Assembly: GCA_042862465.1 (NCBI GenBank)
Contig: JASTVH010000013.1
Location: 16,502 to 80,501, forward strand
Source: JASTVH01 sp042862465
GTDB lineage: Bacteria; Pseudomonadota; Gammaproteobacteria; Pseudomonadales; Oleiphilaceae
Direction of reading: 5' to 3'
DNA: 64,000 bases
The position numbers were made by a program, and so were the translations under genes. The first letter of the stretch is position 1, and each line of letters begins with the position of its first letter. This document shows, piece after piece, positions 38,270-47,669 of this stretch. A model generated the notes under the pieces. That model was not told where the DNA came from. It worked only from the letters and a program-made list of their open reading frames with translations, and did not search any database.

Positions 38270-39367
38270 TTAAAGCACGCCCACCGGATAGGAACCAAGG
38301 TGGCGCACTTCTACAGCTTCGGCCTTCACCTCGTCGATGCAGGCCTGCACCTCCTTCTCGGACACGTGCCCTTCGAAATCGATATAGAACACATAGGCCC
38401 AGGTCCCGCTTGGCGAAGGCCGGGTTTCAATGCGCGTCAGGCTGATGCCGTGCTTGTGGAAAGGCTCCAGCAGGTGATAGAGCGCGCCCGGCTGGTTGCG
38501 CATGGAGACCAGGATGGAACTCTTGTCGTGATCGCTGGCCGGCACGTCCTCCCGGCCCACGATGAGGAAACGCGTGGTGTTGTCCGGGCGGTCTTCGATA
38601 TTACGAGACAGCCTCACCAGCCCATACAGCTCGGCCGCCATGTCACCGGCGATCGCGGCGGCATTGGGTTCGGTCTTGACCCGGCGCGCCGCTTCGGCAT
38701 TGCTGCTGACAGCAATACGCTCCACCTTGCGCCAATGGGTATCCAACCACTGCCGGCACTGGGCAAAAGACTGCTGATGGGAGTAGATCCGTTCGATCTT
38801 GTCCGGATCCGTGTCGGGCTGCACGAGCAGATGATGATGGATGCGCAGCTGCACCTCACCGCAGATCTTCAGGGGCGAGGTCATGAACATGTCGAGGGTG
38901 TGGTTGATCATTCCTTCAGTGGAATTCTCCACCGGCACCACACCGTAATGCGCTGATGCGGACTCCACTTCCCGGAACACGTCATCAATCGCCGGCAGAG
39001 GCACACTGATCACTGAATGCCCGAAATGCTTCAGTGCAGCGGCCTGGGTGAAGGTACCCTGGGGCCCCAGGAAAGCGATCTGCATGGGCTTTTCCAGCGC
39101 CAGACAGGCGGACATGATCTCACGAAACAGGCGCGCCATTTCCTCGCCAGTCAGAGGACCGGGATTGCGTTCCTTGATACGCCGCAGAATCTGCGCCTCC
39201 CGCTCCGGGCGGTAGAACACCACCTGCTCCTCGGGATGGGCCGCCATCTTGACGTCCGCCACTGTCTTGGCGCATTGCGCCCGCTCACTGATGAGTCGCA
39301 TCAGCTCGTTGTCGATCCGGTCGATCTCGTCCCGAAGCTGCGCGAGGCGTTCCTGTTCTGAACTCAT
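38270..39367 (-). CDS. pheA: Chorismate mutase / prephenate dehydratase
   Basis: 365 residues with an AroQ chorismate mutase (1-90), a prephenate dehydratase (about 95-275; FLGPQGTFTQAA, VENSTEGMINHTLD) and a C-terminal ACT domain (GALYHLLEPFHKHGISLTRI) through which phenylalanine inhibits the enzyme. It produces phenylpyruvate. It follows serC by 33 bases and precedes hisC by 49 bases, so one transcript is likely. Confidence 0.96.
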   Translation of the reverse strand: MSSEQERLAQLRDEIDRIDNELMRLISERAQCAKTVADVKMAAHPEEQVVFYRPEREAQILRRIKERNPGPLTGEEMARLFREIMSACLALEKPMQIAFLGPQGTFTQAAALKHFGHSVISVPLPAIDDVFREVESASAHYGVVPVENSTEGMINHTLDMFMTSPLKICGEVQLRIHHHLLVQPDTDPDKIERIYSHQQSFAQCRQWLDTHWRKVERIAVSSNAEAARRVKTEPNAAAIAGDMAAELYGLVRLSRNIEDRPDNTTRFLIVGREDVPASDHDKSSILVSMRNQPGALYHLLEPFHKHGISLTRIETRPSPSGTWAYVFYIDFEGHVSEKEVQACIDEVKAEAVEVRHLGSYPVGVL

Positions 39368-39400
39368 GCCGTTGTCATACCCGTGTCGCTGCCCTGATGA

Positions 39401-40483
39401 TCAGGCCTTTTCTTTCTCGAATTCGCGCATGTACTCAATCAGCGCATCAACGCCCGCCTCTGGCATGGCGTTGTAGATACTGGCGCGCATACCGCCAACC
39501 GAACGATGCCCCTTGAGGTTGAGCAGCCCACGCTGTTCCGCGCCCTCCAGGAAGGCATTGTTGAGCGCGTCATCGGCCAGGGTGAACGGCACATTCATCA
39601 GGGAACGATAATCCGGGTGGATCGGATTGTTGTAGAAGTCGCTGCCATCAATGGCCGCGTAGAGCTTCCCGGCCTTGCGGCTGTTCAACTCGCCCATGGC
39701 TTCCAGTCCGCCCTGCTGGTCGATCCAGTCGAAGACCAGTCCCGAGAGGTACCACGCAAAGGTGGGCGGGGTGTTGTACATAGACTGGTTATCGGCCGCC
39801 ACCTGGTAGTTGAGCATGCTGGGGGTAAGGGCCCGGGCGCGGCCCAGTAGGTCCTTGCGAATGATCACCAGGGTCAGCCCGGCCGGCCCAATGTTCTTTT
39901 GCGCGCCGGCGTAAATCAGTCCATAGCGGGTCACATCGAGCGGGCGGGAAAGAATGGTGGAGGACATATCCGCCACCACAGGGACGTCACCGGTATCCGG
40001 CAACGCCTCGAATTCGAGCCCGCCAATGGTCTCGTTCGGTGTGCAATGAAGATAAGCGGCATTGGCATCCAGGTCCCAGGCCGCCGTATCCGGCACCGCG
40101 GTGAAGCCGTTATCCTCAGCGGTCGCGGCCACTCGGACCTTGAGATACCGCTTGCCTTCGGCAATCGCTTTCTTGGACCAGATGCCGGTATTGATATAGT
40201 CGGCGCTGGCGCCCTCCTCGGCGAGGTTCAGCGGCACCGATGCGAACTGAGTGCTCGCCCCGCCCTGCACGAAGAGGACGGCGTAATCATCACCGATGTT
40301 CAGCAGCTTGCGCAGCGTGGCTTCTGCGTGCTCGGCGATCGAGACAAATTCGGGACTGCGGTGACTCATTTCCATCACCGAAAGGCCCTTGCCATGCCAA
40401 TCCGGCAGCTCAACCTGAGCCCGCTCCAGAACCGGGGTCGGCAACGTCGCCGGACCCGCGCAAAAATTGTAGTGCCTGCTCAT
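39401..40483 (-). CDS. serC: Phosphoserine aminotransferase
   Basis: 360 residues, standard length. FCAGPATLP at the start, the PLP lysine in GAQKNIGPAGLT, and GMRASIYNA near the end are conserved. It makes phosphoserine and also acts in pyridoxal phosphate synthesis. It heads the serC-pheA-hisC-tyrA/aroA-cmk run and lies 111 bases after gyrA, with a long imperfect hairpin between. Confidence 0.96.
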   Translation of the reverse strand: MSRHYNFCAGPATLPTPVLERAQVELPDWHGKGLSVMEMSHRSPEFVSIAEHAEATLRKLLNIGDDYAVLFVQGGASTQFASVPLNLAEEGASADYINTGIWSKKAIAEGKRYLKVRVAATAEDNGFTAVPDTAAWDLDANAAYLHCTPNETIGGLEFEALPDTGDVPVVADMSSTILSRPLDVTRYGLIYAGAQKNIGPAGLTLVIIRKDLLGRARALTPSMLNYQVAADNQSMYNTPPTFAWYLSGLVFDWIDQQGGLEAMGELNSRKAGKLYAAIDGSDFYNNPIHPDYRSLMNVPFTLADDALNNAFLEGAEQRGLLNLKGHRSVGGMRASIYNAMPEAGVDALIEYMREFEKEKA

Positions 40484-40533
40484 GCTTTCCTTTCCAAGTG
40501 TTCTCGGGACGTTGGAACCCTGCTCAACTGCAG

Positions 40534-40563
40534 CCGCGCCGCCGGAGCAAACCGGCAGCGCGG
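40534..40563 (-). terminator. Imperfect hairpin between gyrA and serC
   Basis: Inner stem GCCGG-AGCAAA-CCGGC extended by outer CCGCGC/GCGCGG with a one-base bulge on each side. No U-run follows on the minus strand, so it may slow or stabilise rather than end transcription. Confidence 0.35.
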
Positions 40564-40594
40564 ACCCGCAGGGAATCGAAGGCGGTTTCGGCGA

Positions 40595-43174
40595 TCACTC
40601 TTCGCCGCCGCCCTCGCCCCCTTCCTCGTCGTCTTCGTCGCCGTTGGTTTCCTCAATGCGCTCGATACCCACCAGGTGCTCATCTTCCTGCGACAGGCGG
40701 ATAAGACGGACGCCCTGGGTATTACGGCTGGTCTGGGAGATCTCATCGATCCGGGTGCGCACCAGGGTGCCCTTGTCCGTAATCATCATGATCTCGTCGC
40801 CATCGACCACCTGCACCGCGGCCACCAGGGCCCCGTTACGATCGGAACACTGCATGGCGATAACACCCTGGCTGCCACGGCTGTACGCCGGGAACTCCGA
40901 TACCGGGGTACGCTTGCCATAGCCGTGATAGCTGGCCGTCAGCACCTGGCCGTCTTCCTGCGGGATAATCAGGGACACGACGGTCTGATCGTCTTTCAGG
41001 CGGATACCACGAACGCCGCGCGCGGTCCGACCCATAGCCCGCACCTGGTCCTCGTGGAAACGCACGGCCTTGCCGGCGCTGGAGAACAGCATGATCTCGG
41101 TGTTGCCATCGGTGATGGCAGTACCGATCAGACGGTCCCCTTCGTCCAGATTGAGGGCGATCAGACCGTTGCTGCGCGGACGCGAGAAGTTCGGCAGCGG
41201 GGTCTTCTTGACCGTGCCTTTCTCGGTGGCCATGAAGACGTAGTGGTCTTCCGGGTAATCCCGTACTGGCAGGAAGCTGTTGATGCGTTCCCCTTCCTCC
41301 AGCGGCAGGATGTTCACCATCGGCCGCCCACGAGAAGTACGGCTCGCCTGCGGAATCTCGAACACCCGCAGCCAGTAGACCTTGCCTCGGTTGGTGAAGC
41401 ACAGAATGGTGTCGTGGGAGTTGGCCACCAGCAGCTTCTCGATGAAGTCCTCTTCTTTCATCGACGTGGCTGACTTGCCCCGCCCGCCTCGGCGTTGGGC
41501 CTGATAGGCCTCAAGCGGCTGGGTCTTGGCATAACCGCCGTGGGAAATGGTGACCACCATATCCTCTTCGTCGATCAGGTCGGCAATGGTCAGATCGCGA
41601 CGGCTGCTGGTGATCTCGGTGCGCCGATCATCGCCGTATTCCTCACGGATCGCCTCAAGCTCTTCGCGAATCACTTCCAGCAGGCGGTCCGGATCGCTCA
41701 GGATCTGGATCAGGTCGGCGATCTTGACGAGGATTTCCTCGTATTCCTTGATCAGCTTTTCGGTTTCCAGACCGGTCAGACGGTGCAGCCGCAGATCCAG
41801 GATCGCCTGGGCCTGCTCCGGCGACAGACGGTATTCACCGCCGACCATACCGTAGCCCTCAGGCAGATCGTCCGGGCGGCACGCGTCCTGCCCTGCCCGC
41901 TCCAGCATGTCGACCACCTGGCCCGGCTGCCAGCCCCGGTTGATCAGCGCTTCTTTGGCTTCAGCCGCGGTGGGAGATTTCTTGATCAGCTCGATAACTT
42001 CATCGATGTTCGCCAGCGCGACCGTGAGACCTTCCAGAATGTGGCCACGTTCGCGGGCCTTGCGCAGTTCGTAGATCGTGCGGCGAGTCACCACTTCGCG
42101 GCGGTGACGGATAAAGGTATCCAGTGCTTCCTTCAGGTTAAGGAGCTGGGGCTCGCCATCGCGCAGGGCCACCATGTTGATGCCGATGACCGTTTCCATC
42201 TGGGTCTGGATGAACAGATTGTTCACCACCACATCCGGATTCTCGTTGCGGCGCAGCTCGATGACGACGCGGATACCTTCCTTGTTGGACTCGTCCCGCA
42301 GCTCGGAGATGCCTTCGATCTTCTTGTCCTTGACCAGCTCGGCAATTTTCTCGATCAGGCGGGCCTTGTTGACCTGGTATGGCAGCTCGGTAATGACGAT
42401 AGCGTCGCGGCCGGTTTTCTTGTCGTGCTCCACCTCATGGCGGGCACGCACGTAGATGCGACCCCGTCCGGTGCGATAGGCCTCAACGATACCGGCCCGG
42501 CCGTTGATGATCCCCGAGGTCGGCAGGTCCGGCCCGGGAATGTATTCCATCAGTTCATCGACGGTCAGATCGTCGTTGTCCAGCAGCGCCAGACAGCCGT
42601 CGACCACTTCCCGCAGGTTATGGGGCGGAATGTTGGTGGCCATGCCCACGGCGATACCGGAGGAACCGTTGACCAGCAGGTTCGGCACCCGCGTCGGCAA
42701 CACTTCCGGCATCTGCTCGGTGCCGTCGTAGTTGGGTACGAAGTCGACGGTTTCCTTGTCCAGGTCCGCCAGCAGGGAGTGGGCGATCTTGGCCATGCGG
42801 ACTTCCGTGTAACGCATCGCCGCGGCGTTGTCACCGTCAATGGAACCGAAGTTGCCCTGGCCATCGACCAACGGATAACGCATGGAGAACGGCTGAGCCA
42901 GACGGACGATGGTGTCGTAGACCGCGGAATCCCCATGGGGGTGATATTTACCGATCACGTCACCAACGACACGGGCGGACTTTTTGTACGCCTTGTTCCA
43001 GTCGTTGTTGAGTTCAGCCATGGCGTAAAGCACACGGCGGTGAACAGGCTTGAGGCCGTCCCGGGCGTCAGGCAATGCCCGCCCGATAATGACACTCATG
43101 GCATAGTCGAGGTACGACTGCTTCAGCTCGTCTTCGATATTAACGGGCAGGATCTCTTTGGCTAACTCACCCAT
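40595..43174 (-). CDS. gyrA: DNA gyrase subunit A
   Basis: 859 residues. Catalytic Tyr122 is in AAMRYTEVRM, and the GyrA box QRRGGRGK, needed for wrapping and negative supercoiling, is near 557. The quinolone-determining region reads HPHGDSAVYDTIVR with Ser83 and Asp87, the susceptible residues. The tail ends in an acidic stretch. A plausible -10 (TATACT, minus strand at 43260-43255) is about 80 bases upstream of the start; no good -35 was found. serC and the aromatic genes follow. Confidence 0.97.
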   Translation of the reverse strand: MGELAKEILPVNIEDELKQSYLDYAMSVIIGRALPDARDGLKPVHRRVLYAMAELNNDWNKAYKKSARVVGDVIGKYHPHGDSAVYDTIVRLAQPFSMRYPLVDGQGNFGSIDGDNAAAMRYTEVRMAKIAHSLLADLDKETVDFVPNYDGTEQMPEVLPTRVPNLLVNGSSGIAVGMATNIPPHNLREVVDGCLALLDNDDLTVDELMEYIPGPDLPTSGIINGRAGIVEAYRTGRGRIYVRARHEVEHDKKTGRDAIVITELPYQVNKARLIEKIAELVKDKKIEGISELRDESNKEGIRVVIELRRNENPDVVVNNLFIQTQMETVIGINMVALRDGEPQLLNLKEALDTFIRHRREVVTRRTIYELRKARERGHILEGLTVALANIDEVIELIKKSPTAAEAKEALINRGWQPGQVVDMLERAGQDACRPDDLPEGYGMVGGEYRLSPEQAQAILDLRLHRLTGLETEKLIKEYEEILVKIADLIQILSDPDRLLEVIREELEAIREEYGDDRRTEITSSRRDLTIADLIDEEDMVVTISHGGYAKTQPLEAYQAQRRGGRGKSATSMKEEDFIEKLLVANSHDTILCFTNRGKVYWLRVFEIPQASRTSRGRPMVNILPLEEGERINSFLPVRDYPEDHYVFMATEKGTVKKTPLPNFSRPRSNGLIALNLDEGDRLIGTAITDGNTEIMLFSSAGKAVRFHEDQVRAMGRTARGVRGIRLKDDQTVVSLIIPQEDGQVLTASYHGYGKRTPVSEFPAYSRGSQGVIAMQCSDRNGALVAAVQVVDGDEIMMITDKGTLVRTRIDEISQTSRNTQGVRLIRLSQEDEHLVGIERIEETNGDEDDEEGGEGGGEE

Positions 43175-43317
43175 CGAGAAAGGTTCCTTTGCGTTTGCTG
43201 GAAGTCTCGGTTTTTATTTATCTTTTACTCGGTCACCGGGCGCATGGCGCGCCAAGTATAAGGGCGGGATGATAGCACAGAAGCGGGCTGGCGGGGTAAA
43301 GGAAATAACAATCTGGT

Positions 43318-43363
43318 GAGGAGTGAGGAGTGAGGAGTGAGGAGTGAGGAGTGAGGAGTGAGG
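43318..43363. repeat. Heptamer tandem repeat (GAGGAGT)n
   Basis: About 6.5 perfect copies of GAGGAGT in the spacer upstream of gyrA and downstream of purU. Complementary CCTCACCCCTCACC follows at about 43400-43413, so the single strand could fold back. No coding value. Confidence 0.92.
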
Positions 43364-43418
43364 CAAGTATGGGCGAAGCACCCAGAGGATCAGCACCCGA
43401 CCTCACCCCTCACCGACA

Positions 43419-44273
43419 TCAGGCGAAGACGACGGTTTTGTTCTGATGCACCAGAACCCGGTCCTGGAGGTGATAGCGCAGCCCCCGCGCCAGAACCGCC
43501 TTTTCCACATCGCGGCCCAGGCGGACCAGGTCTTCGGTATTGTCGCTGTGCTTCACCCGCACCACGTCCTGCTCGATGATCGGACCTTCGTCCAGATCCT
43601 GGGTGACGTAGTGGCAGGTGGCGCCGATCAGCTTGACGCCTCGATCGTAGGCCTGCTGGTAGGGTTTGGCCCCGGCAAAAGACGGCAGAAAGCTGTGATG
43701 GATATTGATGACCTTGCCGGCGTACTTCTCGCACATGGTCGGCGGCAGGATCTGCATGTAGCGGGCCAGCACCACCACATCGGTATCGTACTGATCGATC
43801 AGTTCCTCGACCCTGGCAAAGGCATCGGCCTTATTTTCCTTGTCCACGGGTACGTGATGGTAGGGAATGTCGTGCCACTCGACCATACGGCGCAGATCAT
43901 CGTGGTTAGAAACCACGGCCACGATATTCGCGTCCAGCTCGCTGCTCTGCCAGCGGTGCAGCAGATCGGCCACACAATGGGATTCCTTGCTGCACATCAG
44001 CACGACCCGCGGTTTCTCCCGGGAATCGTGAATCCGCCACTCCATGTTGTACTCACGGGCAATGGGCTCAAAGGCGATCTTGAACTCCTCCACCCCGAAC
44101 GGCATGGAATTCACCTTGATTTCATTGCGCATGAAGAACCAGCCCGCCTTTCGGTCTGCATGGTGCGCGGCCTCGACGATCCAGCCATTGTAGTTGGCCA
44201 GAAAGTTACTCACCTTGGCGACAATGCCGACCCGGTCGGGACAGGAAATAACTAAGCGGTACGTATCTTCCAT
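43419..44273 (-). CDS. purU: Formyltetrahydrofolate deformylase
   Basis: 284 residues. An N-terminal ACT domain (about 5-85, YRLVISCPDRVGIVAKV) precedes a formyl-hydrolase domain with NIHHSFLPSF (catalytic His and the Asn-His pair) and CHYVTQDLDEGPIIEQ. It hydrolyses 10-formyl-THF to formate and THF, balancing one-carbon pools; in E. coli the ACT domain senses glycine and methionine. It is a single gene flanked by simple repeats downstream. Confidence 0.95.
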   Translation of the reverse strand: MEDTYRLVISCPDRVGIVAKVSNFLANYNGWIVEAAHHADRKAGWFFMRNEIKVNSMPFGVEEFKIAFEPIAREYNMEWRIHDSREKPRVVLMCSKESHCVADLLHRWQSSELDANIVAVVSNHDDLRRMVEWHDIPYHHVPVDKENKADAFARVEELIDQYDTDVVVLARYMQILPPTMCEKYAGKVINIHHSFLPSFAGAKPYQQAYDRGVKLIGATCHYVTQDLDEGPIIEQDVVRVKHSDNTEDLVRLGRDVEKAVLARGLRYHLQDRVLVHQNKTVVFA

Positions 44274-44350
44274 CGTGATCCATCTACCACAACGTGAATT
44301 GGAACAGGGCTGGCATCATAACTCAGGGATGGGAAAAACGTAAGAAGGGC

Positions 44351-44376
44351 AAAAGGCGCAGCCTCGCGCGCCTTTT
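44351..44376 (-). terminator. Terminator-like hairpin after phhB
   Basis: AAAAGGCGC-N8-GCGCCTTTT, 23 bases beyond the phhB stop, with AAAA/TTTT ends giving a short U-run on the minus strand. Confidence 0.6.
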
Positions 44377-44399
44377 GGGTCGGTCGTCGCTCGAAAAAC

Positions 44400-44735
44400 C
44401 TACAGTAGGGCGTCTGTTCTGGCGGCCATGATGAAATCATTCTTGTGGAGGCCGCCGATCTTGTGGGTCCACCAGTTGACGGTGACCTTGCCGTACTCCG
44501 TCAGCAGTGCAGGATGATGCCCTTCCGACTCCGCCAGGTCGCCCACTTTGTTTGTAAACTCAAGGGCTTCGGCGAAGTTCTTGAACTTGAACAGCCGCTC
44601 CAGCTGTTGTTCGCCGTCATACTCGACGATCGTCCAGTCGGGAATGTCCCGCCGCCACTCGGTGATCTCGTCCTCAGTCGCCAGCGGCGCATCGGCACGG
44701 CAGGCTTCGCAGGCTTGTTCCTTGAGTTGGGTCAT
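44400..44735 (-). CDS. phhB: Pterin-4a-carbinolamine dehydratase
   Basis: 111 residues from the ATG at 44735, preceded by AAGGAG. The family core SEGHHPALLTEYGKVTVNWW and THKIGGLHKNDFIMA contains the catalytic His pair. The enzyme dehydrates the hydroxypterin formed by phenylalanine hydroxylase; no phhA is in the window, so it may recycle pterin made elsewhere. It stands alone between repeat-containing spacers. Confidence 0.92.
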   Translation of the reverse strand: MTQLKEQACEACRADAPLATEDEITEWRRDIPDWTIVEYDGEQQLERLFKFKNFAEALEFTNKVGDLAESEGHHPALLTEYGKVTVNWWTHKIGGLHKNDFIMAARTDALL

Positions 44736-44804
44736 GAGGGCCTTCTCCTTGCTGTTAGTCACAGTTCATTTACGGAGAGGATGTTTCACAACCGGGGTAG
44801 TTTC

Positions 44805-44918
44805 AAGAGGTGAGGAGGTAAAGGGCGAGGAAGTGAGGATGCGAAGGGCAACGAACTCGATTGACGTCCCTCACCCCTCACCAGTCCGCGCAGCGGACGC
44901 CCTCACCTCCTCACCGCA
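44805..44918. repeat. GTGAGG-rich inverted repeat island
   Basis: Between phhB and fumarase. GGTGAGGAGGT (44810-44820) and ACCTCCTCACC (44905-44915) are a perfect 11-bp inverted pair; GTGAGG-like words fill the left part and CCTCACC the right. A tight hairpin GTCCGC-GCA-GCGGAC (44884-44898) lies inside and could end the fumarase transcript. The words resemble the heptamer repeat at 43318. Confidence 0.7.
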
Positions 44919-46436
44919 TCAAGCCTCCTGCGCCTCGATAATCTTCTGGCGCCAGACCTGCGGCCCGGTTGTATGCACCGACTGCCCCTGGGTATCCACG
45001 GCCACGGTCACCGGCATATCCTCCACCTCGAACTCGTAGATCGCTTCCATGCCCAGCTCTTCGAAGGCCACGACCTTGGAGGCCTTGATGGCCTTGGAGA
45101 CCAGGTAGGCGGCACCGCCCACGGCCATCAGGTACACCGCTTCGTTGTCCCTGATGGCGTCGATGGCAATCGGGCCACGCTCGGCCTTGCCGATCATCCC
45201 CATCAGACCGGTCTGCTCCAGCATCTGACGGGTGAACTTGTCCATCCGGGTCGCCGTGGTCGGACCGGCGGGGCCCACCACTTCGTCGCCCACCGGATCA
45301 ACCGGCCCCACGTAATAGATGAAGCGGCCCTTCAGATCCACCGGCAGCTCTTCGCCGCGATTGAGCATGTCCACCATCTTCTTGTGGGCCGCATCGCGGC
45401 CGGTAAGCATCTTGCCGGACAGCAGGACGGTCTCACCCGGCTGCCACTCCTTGATCTCTTCCCGGGTTACGGTGTCGAGGTTGACCCGGCGCACGGAATC
45501 CCCCACTTCCCAGGTGATGTCCGGCCAGTCGTCCAGGCTCGGCGGGGTTTGCGCGGCAGGACCGGTGCCATCGAGGGTGAAATGGGCGTGACGTGTGGCG
45601 GCACAGTTGGGGATGATGGCCACCGGCTTGTTGGCCGCGTGGGTCGGGTAATCCTTGACCTTCACATCCAATACAGTCGTCAGACCGCCCAGCCCCTGGG
45701 CGCCGATGCCCAGCTTGTTCACCTTGTCGAACAGCTCCAGACGCAACTCTTCGCCACGGGTTTGCGCACCGCGAGCCTGCAGGTCGTGGATATCGATCGG
45801 ATCCAGCAGCGACTCCTTGGCCAGCTCCATCGCCTTTTCCGCGGTGCCGCCGATGCCAATGCCCAGCATGCCCGGCGGGCACCAGCCCGCCCCCATCTTG
45901 GGCACCATTTCCAAAACCCAGTCGACGATGGAGTCGGACGGATTGAGCATGGCGAACTTGGACTTGGCCTCGGAGCCGCCGCCCTTGGCCGCCACGTGAA
46001 CTTCCACCTTGTCGCCCGGGACCAGCTGATGATGGATCACCGCCGGTGTGTTGTCTTTGGTGTTTTTACGCTTGCCATCGGGATCCGCCAGCACGGAGGC
46101 CCGCAGGACGTTGTCCGGGTTCTTGTAGGCGCGACGCACACCCTCATTAATCATGTCGTCGAGGCTCATGTCCGCGTCCCACTGGACGTTCATCCCGACT
46201 TTCACAAAGACCGTCACGATGCCGGTGTCCTGACAGATCGGCCGGTGCCCCTGGGCACACATGCGCGAATTGATCAGGATCTGCGCCATGGCGTCCTTGG
46301 CGCCCTGCGATTCTTCCCGCTGATACGCCTCATGCACCGCCTGGATGAAATCCTTGGGGTGGTAGTAGGAAATAAACTGCAGCGCGTCCGCCACACTCTC
46401 GATCAAATCGTCCTGGCGAATTACCGTTGTCATCAT
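44919..46436 (-). CDS. Class I fumarate hydratase (iron-sulfur, fused alpha/beta)
   Basis: 505 residues starting at one of two adjacent ATG codons (46436 or 46433). The N-terminal alpha part has the cluster motif region SRMCAQGHRPICQDTGI and GAGWCPPGMLGIGIGG; the C-terminal beta part includes KMLTGRDAAHKKM and YYVGPVDPVGDEVVGPAGPTT. These oxygen-sensitive 4Fe-4S enzymes interconvert fumarate and malate. Monocistronic, divergent from the enoyl-CoA hydratase-like gene. Confidence 0.93.
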   Translation of the reverse strand: MMTTVIRQDDLIESVADALQFISYYHPKDFIQAVHEAYQREESQGAKDAMAQILINSRMCAQGHRPICQDTGIVTVFVKVGMNVQWDADMSLDDMINEGVRRAYKNPDNVLRASVLADPDGKRKNTKDNTPAVIHHQLVPGDKVEVHVAAKGGGSEAKSKFAMLNPSDSIVDWVLEMVPKMGAGWCPPGMLGIGIGGTAEKAMELAKESLLDPIDIHDLQARGAQTRGEELRLELFDKVNKLGIGAQGLGGLTTVLDVKVKDYPTHAANKPVAIIPNCAATRHAHFTLDGTGPAAQTPPSLDDWPDITWEVGDSVRRVNLDTVTREEIKEWQPGETVLLSGKMLTGRDAAHKKMVDMLNRGEELPVDLKGRFIYYVGPVDPVGDEVVGPAGPTTATRMDKFTRQMLEQTGLMGMIGKAERGPIAIDAIRDNEAVYLMAVGGAAYLVSKAIKASKVVAFEELGMEAIYEFEVEDMPVTVAVDTQGQSVHTTGPQVWRQKIIEAQEA

Positions 46437-46639
46437 TCGGTCTCTCTGTTTCGGGAACTGTGACGGGCGCTCCGGCAATCAGAATTGGGCGCCCTGTCGA
46501 ATAATCGACGCGCATTTTACCCTATCGGCGCTCGAATATCAGGCTTCTCGAATCCCATCGATTGGGGAGTGTGGCGCTAGACGCAGCCCGAATAAGGAAG
46601 CAAACTGCCACCAGACCCTCGCAGACTGGAGGCGCCACT

Positions 46640-47413
46640 TTGTCCGAGCACATTAATCTTCAGCAGGACGGCGCGGTACTCACGATCACCATCAACCGAC
46701 CGCGCCAGAAAAACGCCCTCACCCATGCCATGTATGAGGGCCTGCGCGAAGGGCTGGAAACCGCCGAAGCGGACAGCGGAATCCGGGCCACCGTGATCAG
46801 CGGAACCGAGGACTGTTTCACCGCGGGCAATGACCTGGGGGATTTTGCCCGCGGCCTGCCGGGCGACTTTCAGGAAACCGCCGTCGGTCGCTTTCTGCTG
46901 ACACTGGTGGAATGCCGCAAGCCGGTTGTCGCCGCCCCGTGCGGCGCAGCCGTGGGCATCGGCACCACGATGCTGCTGCACTGCGACCTGGTTTATTGCG
47001 GCAACAATGTTCGCTTCCAGCTGCCCTTCGTTAACCTCGGCGTCTGCCCCGAAGCCGCCTCCAGCCTGCTCCTGCCGCAATGGCTGGGGCGCGCCAGAGC
47101 CTCCGAACTGCTGCTGCTCGGCGATCCTTTCGATGGCAACACAGCGGTCAGACTGGGCCTGGCCAATCAGGTGCTGCCTGCCGAAGAAGCCCTGACCAGG
47201 GCCCATGAAACTGCACAACGGCTGGCCCAACGACCGCCAGCAGCCCTACGCGCCTCCAAGGCCCTGATCCGGGACTCCTGCCAGGCGCAGGTCAAAGCAA
47301 CCATGCTCCGTGAAGGGACCGTGTTTGCCGAGCGGCTCAAATCGCCGGAGGCTCGGGAAGCGTTCATGGCCTTCGCGGAAAAACGGGAGGCGGACTTTTC
47401 AAAATTTGAGTGA
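46640..47413 (+). CDS. Enoyl-CoA hydratase/isomerase family protein
   Basis: 257 residues from a TTG at 46640, chosen for GGAGG seven bases upstream; the frame is open further 5' but lacks a site. The crotonase fold is shown by ITINRPRQKNALT, the oxyanion loops FTAGNDLGDF and AAVGIGTTMLLHCDL, and the acidic residue in LGVCPEAASS. Only one catalytic Glu position is evident, as in isomerase-like members, so hydratase and isomerase cannot be separated. Fatty-acid oxidation is likely. Single gene. Confidence 0.88.
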   Translation: MSEHINLQQDGAVLTITINRPRQKNALTHAMYEGLREGLETAEADSGIRATVISGTEDCFTAGNDLGDFARGLPGDFQETAVGRFLLTLVECRKPVVAAPCGAAVGIGTTMLLHCDLVYCGNNVRFQLPFVNLGVCPEAASSLLLPQWLGRARASELLLLGDPFDGNTAVRLGLANQVLPAEEALTRAHETAQRLAQRPPAALRASKALIRDSCQAQVKATMLREGTVFAERLKSPEAREAFMAFAEKREADFSKFE

Positions 47414-47669
47414 ACTCCATTCGACAAACCCGTCAGCCGGAACTACTTTTTACAGGATAGAGTAAGACCATTGTGCTTGAGTTGCGGAAAGTCCAGGCTC
47501 GGGCACGCAAACAAACTGGCTTCATCCGGCAAAACCGACCAAGCGCCCTCGCTTCTGCCCAGCTGAGAGAAGGCGTGGAAAAGAAATTGAGACGTGGACG
47601 CAATGCGCTCACCGGAATCAACTGGCTGCAGAGCCCTTTGAGATAATAAAAGAAGGAAAGAAGGTCCCT

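Noticed and set aside
47433..47621. 62-residue minus-strand frame between the enoyl-CoA hydratase and lipase genes
   Set aside because: No ribosome-binding site, no conserved motif; likely spacer.
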